NCBI GenBank assembly: GCA_003644325.1
Contig: QNCA01000029.1
Location: 1-9,821, forward strand
DNA: 9,821 bases
From: Planctomycetota bacterium
GTDB taxonomy: Bacteria; Planctomycetota; B129-G9
Direction: 5' to 3'
Below the pieces are notes generated by a model that was not told where the DNA came from, did not search any database, and saw nothing but the letters and a program-made list of their open reading frames with translations. Made by a program: the position numbers and the translations under genes. Numbering within the stretch: the first letter of the stretch is position 1; every line of letters begins with the position of its first letter. Below are positions 1 through 6,795 of this stretch, one piece after another.

Positions 1-293
1 AAAAAGTCAGTCAACTTGAGATAATTAGTCCGTTCCAGTCCGATTAAAGTCCCTGTTTGTTAAAAAAATAAAGATGCTTCGCGTATATGCGGGTTCGGTT
101 GCCGGTCCTCTGTCCCTGAGACATCTTGATTGCTCTTGCCGGAGATAAGTCATTATCGTGCGTGATGATAGATGTATTAGGGATTCGAAGCACGATGCCA
201 GTGGTCAAGCGATTTGACATTTTTTGTCTCTTGGATAAGAAGCGGCCAAGGTGCGCCGGTTGGGAAAAAGTTTGCCTATTTTGCAGGCAGCGC
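1..293. other. Upstream non-coding stretch, no gene recognised
   Basis: No convincing coding sequence is seen. The longest open stretch (126-311, 61 codons) has no recognisable protein character and runs into the dnaG promoter. The left end is AT-rich, with three AGTCC words at 27, 37 and 48 spaced by about one helical turn, and an A-rich run near 62-72. A TTGACA at 214-219 has only a poor -10 partner (3/6 match). This may be the tail of an intergenic region whose upstream gene lies outside the window. Confidence 0.5.
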
Positions 294-322
294 TTGACAA
301 ATGTGCATTAACAGTGTATAAT
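294..322 (+). promoter_or_regulatory. Perfect sigma-70 consensus promoter for the dnaG-rpoD cluster
   Basis: The sequence shows TTGACA at 294-299 and TATAAT at 317-322 with a 17-bp spacer, an exact match to the bacterial housekeeping promoter consensus. Transcription should start near 329-330, leaving an untranslated leader of about 100 nt before dnaG. Such a strong promoter is unusual for a primase gene and would suit a cluster that also supplies the primary sigma factor. The leader contains a short hairpin (351-354 pairing with 362-365) but no riboswitch I recognise. Confidence 0.85.
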
Positions 323-429
323 CAAGTGACCAGTGAAGTGGGGTGAGAAAGCCGCTTTTGCCGGCACAGGTTGCGGTGTGGCGGTAATCTTAGGTTTTGT
401 CTTGAGATACTTGGAGAGGGGGCTGTCCT

Positions 430-2193
430 TTGGCAGGGTTTCTACCTCAGCACGTTATCGACGAGATTCGGGATCGTGCCGACATTGTGGATATAATTTC
501 CCATTACGTCCCCCTCAAAAAGTCCGGTCGGAATCACAAAGCCCTCTGCCCTTTTCACGAAGAAAAGACCCCATCTTTTAGTGTAAACGCTGCTAAGCAG
601 ATATACCATTGCTTCGGCTGTGGGAAAGGGGGGAATGTTTTCAGTTTCATAATGGAGTTTGAGAAAGTTCCCTTTCCGCAGGCCGTTGAAATTGTCGCGG
701 ACAGGGTGGGCTACAAAATCCCGCTCGACAGCAAGGTTCCCTCGGGGGCGCCTGGGGTTAACAAAAAGGCGCTGTATGAGGTAAATGCCAGAGTTGCAAG
801 ACGTTATCACGAAATGCTGAGGCAGAGAGATGGAGGTGAAGCCCTTCTCTATCTCCAGAAGCGAGGCATTTCTGAAGAATCCATCGAGAAATTTTACTTG
901 GGGTTTGCGCCCGACAGTTGGGACTTTCTCACGGCCAAACTGAAAGACGGCAAGTCCCGGGAGATGGTGGCCGCCGTCGGCCTTATCATAAGGCGTGAAA
1001 ATGAAACCGGCTACTACGACAGGTTCCGAAACCGGGCCATGTTCCCCATTTATGACGCCCAAGAGCGCGTGGTGGGGTTTGGCGGACGGGCACTCGACGA
1101 CAGCGAGCCGAAGTACCTGAACTCGCCCGAGACATCGCTCTTTAGCAAGAGTAGAAACCTCTACGGCCTCAACTGGGCCAGGCCCGCGTTCGCAGCAGGC
1201 GGACCCATTGCCGTGGTCGAGGGCTACACCGATGTCATAATGGCGCACCAGAACGGCGTTAATAACGTTGTGGCGACGCTCGGCACCGCGCTGACCGCCG
1301 AGCATGTACGCACGCTCAAGCGCTTCACCGGGACCGTCATAGTGGTATATGACAGCGACGAAGCGGGCCGCAAGGCATCTCAGCGCGGCATAGACATGCT
1401 GCTCAGGGGCGAACTCGATGTCAGGGTCGCCGTCCTGCCGGAAGGGCAGGACCCATGCGACTTTATCTCGCAAAACGGCGGGGAGGCCTTTAAGCAGGTT
1501 CTGGCGGAAGCGCTGGATTTCTTCGACTACAAGATCGCGGCGGGCAAAAAAAGGCCGGATTTTGAGACCGTTTCCGGCCAGTCGGACGTATTAGATGATA
1601 TATTGCGGTCGGTCGCCAACTTCACCCTGCGGAACCTGCCCAAGGCGGAGTTATTGCTCAAGAAGCTGGCGGAGTCGTTCGGCATTTCAGAGGCGTCCGT
1701 CCGGGCGCGCCTGGGTGCTCTGACGCGTCGCAACAGGAAATATGACAAGAACGAAGCGCCTTCAGGGGTGCCGCAGCGGCGGCTGGAAGACTGCGTGATA
1801 GAGTTGATGCTGGCGGTGCCGCCCAACATAGACAGGATCGAAAAGGCCGGCTGGATACCGCAGTTCCAGGACAAACAGCGGCGCGACATCGCCCGGGAGA
1901 TAGTGGCGATGTATTCCGAGCGGGGCCGGATGGATGTGGCGGACCTGATGGACCGCCTGCAGGATGCGGAGAAGTGTCGAATAGTCGCCGAACTGGAATC
2001 GTATATATCGGATAGAGTCGATTACGACAAACTCTACGAGGACTGCTCCCGGCAGTTTGAGAACCTGACGAGAACGCGCTGGCTGAGCGAACAGTTCGAG
2101 CGAGTAGGCAAACTGGACCAGGTAAGCGAGGAGGAACAGATAGATTTTCTCAAAAAAATCGAAGCGATTCGAAAAGGTGAATCAAACAATTGA
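430..2193 (+). CDS. dnaG: DNA primase DnaG
   Basis: DnaG makes the RNA primers for leading- and lagging-strand replication and is recruited by the replicative helicase DnaB. The N-terminal CHC2 zinc finger is intact (C40, H43, C61, C64). The catalytic RNA-polymerase core follows, with the basic RFRNRAMFPI stretch at about 198-207 and FGGR at 217-220. The TOPRIM fold has the metal-binding EGYTD (264-268) and DSDEAGRKA (308-316). The rest, to residue 587, is a divergent helicase-binding region. Length is normal for the family. The start is TTG: it follows a GGAGAGGGGG ribosome site at 413-422, and the protein then begins MAGFLPQHVIDEI, matching the usual DnaG N-terminus, so no later start fits. 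It is the first gene after the consensus promoter and is followed by rpoD after 83 nt, as in the macromolecular-synthesis operon; rpsU is absent. Confidence 0.97.
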   Translation: MAGFLPQHVIDEIRDRADIVDIISHYVPLKKSGRNHKALCPFHEEKTPSFSVNAAKQIYHCFGCGKGGNVFSFIMEFEKVPFPQAVEIVADRVGYKIPLDSKVPSGAPGVNKKALYEVNARVARRYHEMLRQRDGGEALLYLQKRGISEESIEKFYLGFAPDSWDFLTAKLKDGKSREMVAAVGLIIRRENETGYYDRFRNRAMFPIYDAQERVVGFGGRALDDSEPKYLNSPETSLFSKSRNLYGLNWARPAFAAGGPIAVVEGYTDVIMAHQNGVNNVVATLGTALTAEHVRTLKRFTGTVIVVYDSDEAGRKASQRGIDMLLRGELDVRVAVLPEGQDPCDFISQNGGEAFKQVLAEALDFFDYKIAAGKKRPDFETVSGQSDVLDDILRSVANFTLRNLPKAELLLKKLAESFGISEASVRARLGALTRRNRKYDKNEAPSGVPQRRLEDCVIELMLAVPPNIDRIEKAGWIPQFQDKQRRDIAREIVAMYSERGRMDVADLMDRLQDAEKCRIVAELESYISDRVDYDKLYEDCSRQFENLTRTRWLSEQFERVGKLDQVSEEEQIDFLKKIEAIRKGESNN

Positions 2194-2276
2194 GTCCCTC
2201 GGTCGTTAATATGAGTTTGGGGCGCTGGATGCGGACGATACCATTGATTCATCTTATTTGTTTTTAGGTATTTTCC

Positions 2277-3932
2277 ATGATCTCACAGAAAATCGAAAGG
2301 CAAGTCAAGCGGCTTATTGACAAGGGCAAGGAGAAGGGCTACCTTACCTACGAGGAGGTGAACGACCTGCTCCCCGGCGAGATCATTTCGCCGGAAAAAC
2401 TTGACAGCGTACTGATGACGCTCGACGAGCACGGCATCGAAATCAAGGACGAGCCGTCCGAACCCCGGGTCAATAACGGGAAAAGTCGCGACGGTTCCTC
2501 GCCGGAAGCCCACCGTGAGGTCGAGCGCATCGACGACCCCGTGCGCATGTATCTTACCCAGATGGGGCAGATACCCCTGCTCACACGCGAGGAGGAGATA
2601 GAACTTGCCAAGCGAATCGAATTCACCCGCATCCGGTTTCGCCGGACTCTGCTCGAGTCGGACTACGCCAAGAGCCTGTCGCTGGAGATAGTGGAGAACG
2701 TCGAGCGGGGCGAACTCGCCTTTGACCGCACGCTTCAACTGCGCTCCAGCATCGACGTCGGCAAGGAAGCGGTCATAGAACGCATCCCCCAGAACGTGCG
2801 CAGCATCCGCGCCATGATAGAGCGCAACGCGCGCGACTACCGCATGCTCAAGCGCAGGGGCATCAGCGCCAGCCAGGAAAAAGCGGTCCGTCGGCGCATT
2901 AAGAACCGCCGCCGCAAGGGCATACTCCTGCTGGAAGAACTCAACATCCAGACCAAGCGCATCAGGCCCATGATGGCCCGCCTGCGGGCCATCAGCAGGG
3001 AGATGCAGCAACTGATCCAGGAAATAGAAAAACTCAAGCGCCGCCGCGGCCGCAACGGCGTGGCCGCCCGCATCAAGGAATTGGGCGGACGACTGGAAGA
3101 ACTCGAATACATGGTCATGGAAGACCCCGAGAGGCTCCGCAAGCGCGTCGAACTCATCGATAAGCGATACCAGGCGTACGAACATGCGAAACGCAAACTC
3201 TCCAGCGGAAACCTCCGCCTCGTCGTCAGCATCGCCAAGAAATACCGCAACCGCGGCCTCTCCTTCCTCGACCTCATCCAGGAAGGCAACACCGGCCTGA
3301 TGAAGGCCGTCGAAAAATATGAATACCGCCGCGGGTACAAGTTTTCCACCTACGCCACGTGGTGGATACGCCAGGCCATCACGCGCTCCATCGCCGATCA
3401 GGCGCGCACCATCAGGATCCCGGTGCACATGATCGAGACGATGAGCAAACTGCGCAACGTCACCAAACGCCTGACCCAGAAATACGGCCGCGAGCCGACC
3501 ATCGAGGAAGTCGCCCGCGACGCCGACATCTCCATCGACGAAACCAAGCGCGTACTCAGCATCGCCAGGCACCCGATCAGCCTCGACAGGCCCATCGGCG
3601 AGAGCGGCGACTCGTACTTCGGCGACTTCATCGAAGACAGCACCGCGGAATCGCCCGTCACCGCCGCGACGCACGAGATGCTTAAGGACAAAATCGAAAT
3701 GGTCCTCAACACACTCACCTACCGCGAGCGCGAGATAATAAAACTCCGCTACGGCATCGGCAACGGTTATACCTACACACTGGAAGAGGTGGGGCGCATC
3801 TTCAAAGTTACCCGCGAACGTGTGCGCCAAATTGAAGCAAAGGCCGTCAGAAAACTCCAGCACCCCATTCGCAGCAGAAAACTAGAGGGCTTTCTCGAAT
3901 CCATCGAGACACCTCGCAGAGGTTATACATGA
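2277..3932 (+). CDS. rpoD: RNA polymerase primary sigma factor (sigma-70/RpoD/SigA)
   Basis: This housekeeping sigma factor directs RNA polymerase to -35/-10 promoters. The 551-residue protein has a region 1.1-like N-terminus (about 1-60) and region 1.2 ([12 protein letters not shown], 86-97). A long, highly basic helical insertion follows (about 115-305, with [11 protein letters not shown] at 205-215). Region 2 then reads [41 protein letters not shown] and the -10-binding [12 protein letters not shown]. Region 3 is about 385-460. Region 4 carries the -35-binding helix-turn-helix ([21 protein letters not shown], starting near 503). Region 1.1 plus complete regions 1.2-4 make it a group 1 factor. 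A weak AGG at 2266-2268 precedes the ATG. The 83-nt gap after dnaG shows no clear promoter, so co-transcription is likely. Its stop overlaps the next start as ATGA. Confidence 0.97.
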   Translation: MISQKIERQVKRLIDKGKEKGYLTYEEVNDLLPGEIISPEKLDSVLMTLDEHGIEIKDEPSEPRVNNGKSRDGSSPEAHREVERIDDPVRMYLTQMGQIPLLTREEEIELAKRIEFTRIRFRRTLLESDYAKSLSLEIVENVERGELAFDRTLQLRSSIDVGKEAVIERIPQNVRSIRAMIERNARDYRMLKRRGISASQEKAVRRRIKNRRRKGILLLEELNIQTKRIRPMMARLRAISREMQQLIQEIEKLKRRRGRNGVAARIKELGGRLEELEYMVMEDPERLRKRVELIDKRYQAYEHAKRKLSSGNLRLVVSIAKKYRNRGLSFLDLIQEGNTGLMKAVEKYEYRRGYKFSTYATWWIRQAITRSIADQARTIRIPVHMIETMSKLRNVTKRLTQKYGREPTIEEVARDADISIDETKRVLSIARHPISLDRPIGESGDSYFGDFIEDSTAESPVTAATHEMLKDKIEMVLNTLTYREREIIKLRYGIGNGYTYTLEEVGRIFKVTRERVRQIEAKAVRKLQHPIRSRKLEGFLESIETPRRGYT

Positions 3933-4651
3933 ACGAACAACTGAGACTCCTGAGAAAACTGCAGCAGGTTAATGACAAAATACGCGAATTTGAAGACGAG
4001 AAAGCGGCCTTGGGCGCCGCCCTCGGAAAGCGGCGTAAGGATATCCGGGACCACCAGCGGCACATAGACGAACTGGCTCAAAAGGTCCTCGAAGCGAAAA
4101 AGAAGGAGGATCAGTACAACCTGAACCTCAAAGCCAACGAAGCCGACATCAATAAACTCCTCGTCCAACTGACACAGGCCAAGACAAACGAAGGATACGC
4201 CGGTCTCAACAAGCGTATCGAAGAAGAACAGAAGCAAAACTCCGCCCTTGAAGATTCCATCCTCCAACTCATGACCGACATCGAAGAGATGGAACGCCGG
4301 AACGCCGCCGCGAAGAAGGCGCTCGATGCCGAACAGGAAGAGTTCAGCCGCTTCGAGGCCAAGGTCAAGGCCGACCAAGACGCCATCGATGGGCGGATAC
4401 GGGAATATCAAGACCGGGCCGCCGAAATCGAAAAGTCCGTCGAAGGGGAAATACTCGACAAATACCATAGACTGTATGAACGAAAGGACGGCCACGCCCT
4501 GGCCGGACTCGACAGGAGCGCCGGCGTCTGCCTCGGCTGCAACTTGCCTGTTACCAAGCAGGATATCAACCTCCTCCTTGCCGACAACGGCATCATCTTC
4601 TGCAAATCCTGCGGCCGCATCCTCTACATACCCGAAGACGAAGAAGAATAA
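3929..4651 (+). CDS. Coiled-coil C4-type zinc-ribbon protein (COG1579-like)
   Basis: This 240-residue protein has the layout of the COG1579 / zf-RING_7 family. Residues 1 to about 175 form long charged helices with heptad character, probably a coiled-coil hairpin. They include the family-like [17 protein letters not shown] turn near 84-100. A C-terminal zinc ribbon has C201-x2-C204 and C225-x2-C228. No signal peptide or membrane segment is seen, so it is cytosolic. Molecular function in the family is poorly defined; nucleic-acid or protein binding is usually proposed. Its ATG overlaps the rpoD TGA by four bases (ATGA), implying translational coupling to the sigma factor and possibly a link to transcription. 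A polar tail (PEDEEE) ends the protein. Confidence 0.85.
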   Translation: MNEQLRLLRKLQQVNDKIREFEDEKAALGAALGKRRKDIRDHQRHIDELAQKVLEAKKKEDQYNLNLKANEADINKLLVQLTQAKTNEGYAGLNKRIEEEQKQNSALEDSILQLMTDIEEMERRNAAAKKALDAEQEEFSRFEAKVKADQDAIDGRIREYQDRAAEIEKSVEGEILDKYHRLYERKDGHALAGLDRSAGVCLGCNLPVTKQDINLLLADNGIIFCKSCGRILYIPEDEEE

Positions 4652-4682
4652 CAGGAAAAGGGGTCTAACCACTTTAAAGATA

Positions 4683-4718
4683 ACTGTCACCATTACCCCG
4701 CAGATGGTGACTGTCACC
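4683..4718. repeat. Small palindromic repeat between the zinc-ribbon gene and rnhC
   Basis: ACTGTCACC occurs twice as a direct repeat (4683-4691 and 4710-4718). The second copy is the right half of a perfect 13-nt palindrome, GGTGACTGTCACC (4706-4718). GTCACCAT at 4686-4693 can also pair with ATGGTGAC at 4704-4711 around a 10-nt loop. No T-run follows, so it is not a classical terminator. It could be an operator, a REP-like dispersed element or an mRNA-processing hairpin. Confidence 0.6.
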
Positions 4719-4768
4719 CGCCGAGATATTCGGATAGACTCTTAATCGGTTTGCGCCGGAGAGCGAAA

Positions 4769-5692
4769 ATGCTCAACATCTCCAAGGAAGAGTTTTACAG
4801 GCGGCTTTGCGACATATTGAAATCGCGCGGTGTTGACGCCGCCGACAGGAGGAACTTCCGGTATTTCATACAGTTCGTTGCGCGCGCGCCGGGCGGGGAG
4901 TGCATGGTCAAAATTTATCAGGGCAAGAAGGGCACTCACGCGCAGATACTGAACGATGTCGGCGACGGCGGGAGCGTCGTGCGGGGCGCCATCGAGGAGA
5001 TGACGGGTGTGCTGCCTTTCTCGGCGGGTGAGGGGGCAAAGGCCTCCGCGCCGGACGGCCATGCCATAACCGCGCCTCTCGTCGGTACCGACGAGTCCGG
5101 CAAGGGCGATTTCTTCGGCCCGCTGGTCGTGGCCGCCGTTTACGTGACGCCTGAAGGCGCTGCGGAACTCGCCGCCGCCGGGGTCCGCGACTGCAAAACA
5201 ATGACCGACAGGGCCGTGCTTACCCGCGCCGGTCACATTGAGCGCAGTACCGTAAACGCGGTCGTCACCGTGAAACCCGAGCGGTACAACTCCCTGTACG
5301 GAGAGATGGGCAACCTCAACCGCATGCTGGCCTGGTGCCACGCCCGCGCAATAGAGAACATCCTGGAGAAGGTCAAGTGTGACTATGTTCTCACGGACCA
5401 GTTCGGCGACAGGAGTCTGGTCGAGCGGGCGCTTATGGACAAGGGCAGGCGGGTGACGCTGGAGCAGCGGCCGCGCGCGGAGGCGAACATAGCCGTGGCG
5501 GCGGCCTCGGTCTTGGCCCGCGCGAAGTTCGTGGAATCGCTGCGGGAGATGTCCGACGAGTACGGCACGACACTCCCCAAGGGCGCTTCCGCGAAGGTCG
5601 ATGCGGCTGCGCGCGATTTCGTGCGCGCCTTCGGCAGGGCCGAACTCCACAAAGTCGCCAAGATGCACTTCAGAAACGCAAAGAAACTTTGA
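4769..5692 (+). CDS. rnhC: Ribonuclease HIII
   Basis: RNase HIII cleaves the RNA strand of RNA:DNA hybrids, removing R-loops and replication primers. The 307-residue protein has an N-terminal TBP-like substrate-binding domain (about 1-85; YFIQFVARAPGGECMVKIYQG). An RNase H-fold catalytic domain follows, with GTDESGKGDFFGPLV (106-120; D108 and E109 catalytic), the family-typical YNSLYGEMGNLNRMLAW (173-189), TDQF (D210 catalytic) and RAEANIAVAAASVLAR (236-251; E238 probably the fourth acidic residue). The N-terminal domain and GNLN motif separate it from RNase HII. ATG at 4769 is preferred because GGAGAG at 4758-4763 lies five bases upstream; an in-frame TTG at 4751 would add six residues but has no comparable site. 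It lies downstream of dnaG, whose primers it could help remove. Whether the 117-nt gap holds its own promoter is unclear. Confidence 0.95.
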   Translation: MLNISKEEFYRRLCDILKSRGVDAADRRNFRYFIQFVARAPGGECMVKIYQGKKGTHAQILNDVGDGGSVVRGAIEEMTGVLPFSAGEGAKASAPDGHAITAPLVGTDESGKGDFFGPLVVAAVYVTPEGAAELAAAGVRDCKTMTDRAVLTRAGHIERSTVNAVVTVKPERYNSLYGEMGNLNRMLAWCHARAIENILEKVKCDYVLTDQFGDRSLVERALMDKGRRVTLEQRPRAEANIAVAAASVLARAKFVESLREMSDEYGTTLPKGASAKVDAAARDFVRAFGRAELHKVAKMHFRNAKKL

Positions 5693-5733
5693 TGCGTGGC
5701 GATGCGTTTCAATGGCAGGCGCCGGGCGTAAAA

Positions 5734-5742
5734 TGGTATAAT
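5734..5742 (+). promoter_or_regulatory. Extended -10 promoter of rnpB
   Basis: TGG-TATAAT at 5734-5742 is a perfect extended -10 element (TGn plus TATAAT). No good -35 hexamer is seen at 16-18 bp; the best candidate is a weak TGGCAG at 5713-5718. An extended -10 is known to compensate for a poor -35. Transcription would start near 5749, about 17 nt before the 5' strand of P1 of RNase P RNA, consistent with a short processed leader. The element lies wholly in the gap after rnhC. Confidence 0.75.
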
Positions 5743-5765
5743 GTTTGCGAAGACTGGTCTTTGAA

Positions 5766-6300
5766 AATCGGGGCAGGCGGACGGTCGCTGCGGCATACCC
5801 GCGCTTCGGTTGCCACACAATCGCAGTGCACCGGCGATTTACAGGTGCGTAAAACAATTGTGGAACTTGAGCGAAAGGGATGCCGGAGAGGAAAGTCCGG
5901 GCTCCACAGGGCGACGGTGGTGGGTAACGCCCACCGGCCCCGCTGTAACGGCGGGGCAAGGGAAAGCGCCACAGAAAATATACCGCCCGTATCGGGTAAG
6001 GGTGAAAAGGCGAGGTAAGAGCTCACCGCGTTCCTAGTGATAGGGACGGCACGGCAAACCCCACCGGGAGAAAGTCCGAATAGAGGAGGCAGGGTCGGCC
6101 GTTATAATGACCGCGATGCGGCCCGCATCGTTGAGACCTTATTGAGCGGGCGCCCATGTGGCGCACCAGCTCGGGCCGGAGGCTCACGACTCCCGGGTAG
6201 GACGTTGGAGGTGCCCGGCAACGGGCATCCTAGAGAAATGGCCGTCGTCCCGGTTTTCTAAATCGGGATTACAAAACCCGGCTTACAGCCTGCCCCGATT
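5766..6300 (+). ncRNA. rnpB: RNase P RNA, bacterial type A-like
   Basis: This is the catalytic RNA that matures the 5' ends of tRNAs. Conserved core blocks are all present in order: GAGGAAAGTCCGGGCTCC (5888-5905), ACAGAAAATATACCGCC (5971-5987), GGTAAGGGTGAAAAGGCG (5995-6012), GGCAAACCCCACC (6053-6065), AGAGAAATGG (6232-6241) and ACAAAACCCGGCTTACAG (6271-6288). The ends pair as a 13-bp P1 (5766-5778 with 6288-6300). P2 pairs 5780-5786 with 6240-6246. Blocks I and V would form P4, giving the pseudoknotted core. At about 535 nt it is longer than typical type A RNAs (about 380-400 nt), partly through an enlarged P3 region (5792-5884) closed by GGCAT/ATGCC. Open frames inside it are not genes. The ends are inferred from P1 pairing and are approximate by a few bases. 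Confidence 0.96.
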
Positions 6301-6328
6301 TTTTGTTCCGATTCATCGGAACAAAAAA
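6299..6328 (+). terminator. Perfect inverted repeat after rnpB, possible terminator or 3'-end hairpin
   Basis: TTTTTTGTTCCGA (6299-6311) and TCGGAACAAAAAA (6316-6328) are exact reverse complements around a TTCA loop, giving a 13-bp stem directly after the P1 3' strand. The T-run is in the left arm and an A-run ends the right arm, so it is not a textbook rho-independent terminator on either strand. It could still act as a transcript end or processing hairpin for rnpB. Function is inferred from position. Confidence 0.5.
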
Positions 6329-6330
6329 TA

Positions 6331-6362
6331 GAGCAGTTGAGCAGTGGAACAGGAGAACAGGT
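6331..6362 (+). repeat. Octanucleotide repeat cluster, GARCAGNN, four units
   Basis: Four consecutive 8-nt units are seen: GAGCAGTT, GAGCAGTG, GAACAGGA and GAACAGGT, followed by a decayed unit GAGAGAAA. The same word family recurs in the opposite orientation at 6427-6450. The period is eight, so the array would shift the reading frame if translated, which argues against a coding role. Confidence 0.7.
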
Positions 6363-6364
6363 GA

Positions 6365-6520
6365 GAGAAAAAAGGCGTGGAAGGAGGCTGGACATCGTTT
6401 ACCCGACTAACCGCTCAACTGCGGTCTCCTGCTCGCCTGTTCACCTGCTCAAATCCATTGGAGACAATCGCCAAGATGCTCTCCGGCCTCATCTCCGGGC
6501 TGGACAAGAGGCAGACGTAA
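6365..6520 (+). pseudogene. Possible C-terminal remnant of a four-helix-bundle protein gene
   Basis: An open frame without a plausible start runs from after the stop at 6362-6364 to the TAA at 6518-6520. Its last residues (LETIAKMLSGLISGLDKRQ) form an amphipathic helix resembling, from memory, the last helix of small four-helix-bundle (S23 / 23S rRNA intervening-sequence type) proteins. The preceding residues are encoded by the inverted octamer cluster and look like low-complexity sequence. I read this as a gene tail left after repeat expansion or deletion. The similarity is short and could be chance. Confidence 0.25.
6427..6450 (-). repeat. Octanucleotide repeat cluster, GARCAGGN, opposite orientation
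   Basis: Read on the minus strand this is GAGCAGGT, GAACAGGC and GAGCAGGA in tandem, followed by a looser GACCGCAGTTGAGCGG. It is the inverted counterpart of the cluster at 6331-6362: 6339-6365 and the reverse complement of 6424-6450 agree at 21 of 27 positions. CAGTTGAGC (6334-6342) is also exactly inverted at 6413-6421. The two clusters could pair as a large imperfect hairpin with a loop of about 58 nt. Confidence 0.7.
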
Positions 6521-6555
6521 TTGGATAGTTGAGCATAGCCCTGTGGAGATAAACC

Positions 6556-6756
6556 ATGGATAGACCATTTCAACGCAAAGGTGCTCGGAGCAACGCCCAT
6601 GTTGGACGGGATTTCGGGGCCAAGGCAAAGAAGTTTTTTGCCCGGCAGGGCCTGAATCTCACGTCTTGCTTCGAAATCGGAATCGGCATTAACGGATGGA
6701 AACCGCACAATATAATACTTGGGAGTGATGGTGTGCTTTGTTCATATGAAATGTGA
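6556..6756 (+). CDS. Small hypothetical protein, possibly a truncated nuclease-like gene
   Basis: This 66-codon ORF has a good ribosome site (GGAG at 6545-6548, seven bases before ATG), so it may be translated. The product starts MDRPFQRKGARSNAHVGRDF, then FFARQGLNLTSCFEIGIGI and ILGSDG. From memory this resembles the N-terminal third of a hypothetical family of about 150 residues that continues into an acidic VECKS-type motif typical of PDDEXK-fold nucleases. Here the ORF stops right after LGSDG, so that motif is missing. It may therefore be a broken gene; the adjacent octamer repeats and fragment at 6365-6520 fit a decayed region. No membrane segment is seen. The family link is unverified. 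Confidence 0.4.
   Translation: MDRPFQRKGARSNAHVGRDFGAKAKKFFARQGLNLTSCFEIGIGINGWKPHNIILGSDGVLCSYEM
6689..6716 (+). promoter_or_regulatory. Candidate promoter for the DUF2569-like gene
   Basis: TATAAT at 6711-6716 is an exact -10 hexamer. Sixteen bases upstream is TTAACG (6689-6694), a 4/6 match to TTGACA. The predicted start near 6723 would give a leader of about 73 nt to the ATG at 6796. The element lies inside the small ORF at 6556-6756, which weakens either that ORF or this promoter. It fits the isolated position of the membrane-protein gene. Confidence 0.45.
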
Positions 6757-6795
6757 GATCTTTATCCGAACGATAGATTGGAAGGAAAGCAACCC

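Noticed and set aside
214..241. TTGACA followed by a possible second promoter
   Set aside because: The best -10 (TAAGAA) matches only 3 of 6, and the exact-consensus promoter at 294-322 is far better.
442..1473. 343-codon minus-strand open frame opposite dnaG
   Set aside because: Antisense shadow of the primase, no recognisable motifs.
2194..2276. Possible separate rpoD promoter (TTGATT at 2244-2249)
   Set aside because: No acceptable -10 at the right distance; a start there would fall on or after the rpoD ATG.
2283..3863. 526-codon open frame on the minus strand opposite rpoD
   Set aside because: It is antisense to a fully motif-supported sigma factor; its length comes from GC-biased third positions and its product shows no domain features.
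4742..5959. 405-codon minus-strand open frame opposite rnhC and the rnpB 5' end
   Set aside because: It runs across a real enzyme gene, the rnpB promoter and the RNase P RNA; no domain character.
6103..6108. TATAAT hexamer resembling a -10 box
   Set aside because: It falls in the L15/P15 region of RNase P RNA and has no suitable -35.
5689..6261. Several short plus-strand open frames
   Set aside because: They lie in the rnpB promoter and RNase P RNA, whose conserved structure explains the sequence.
6415..6708. 97-codon minus-strand open frame ending in a low-complexity tail
   Set aside because: Its tail is translation of the octamer repeats and the rest is antisense to a plus-strand ORF with a good ribosome site.
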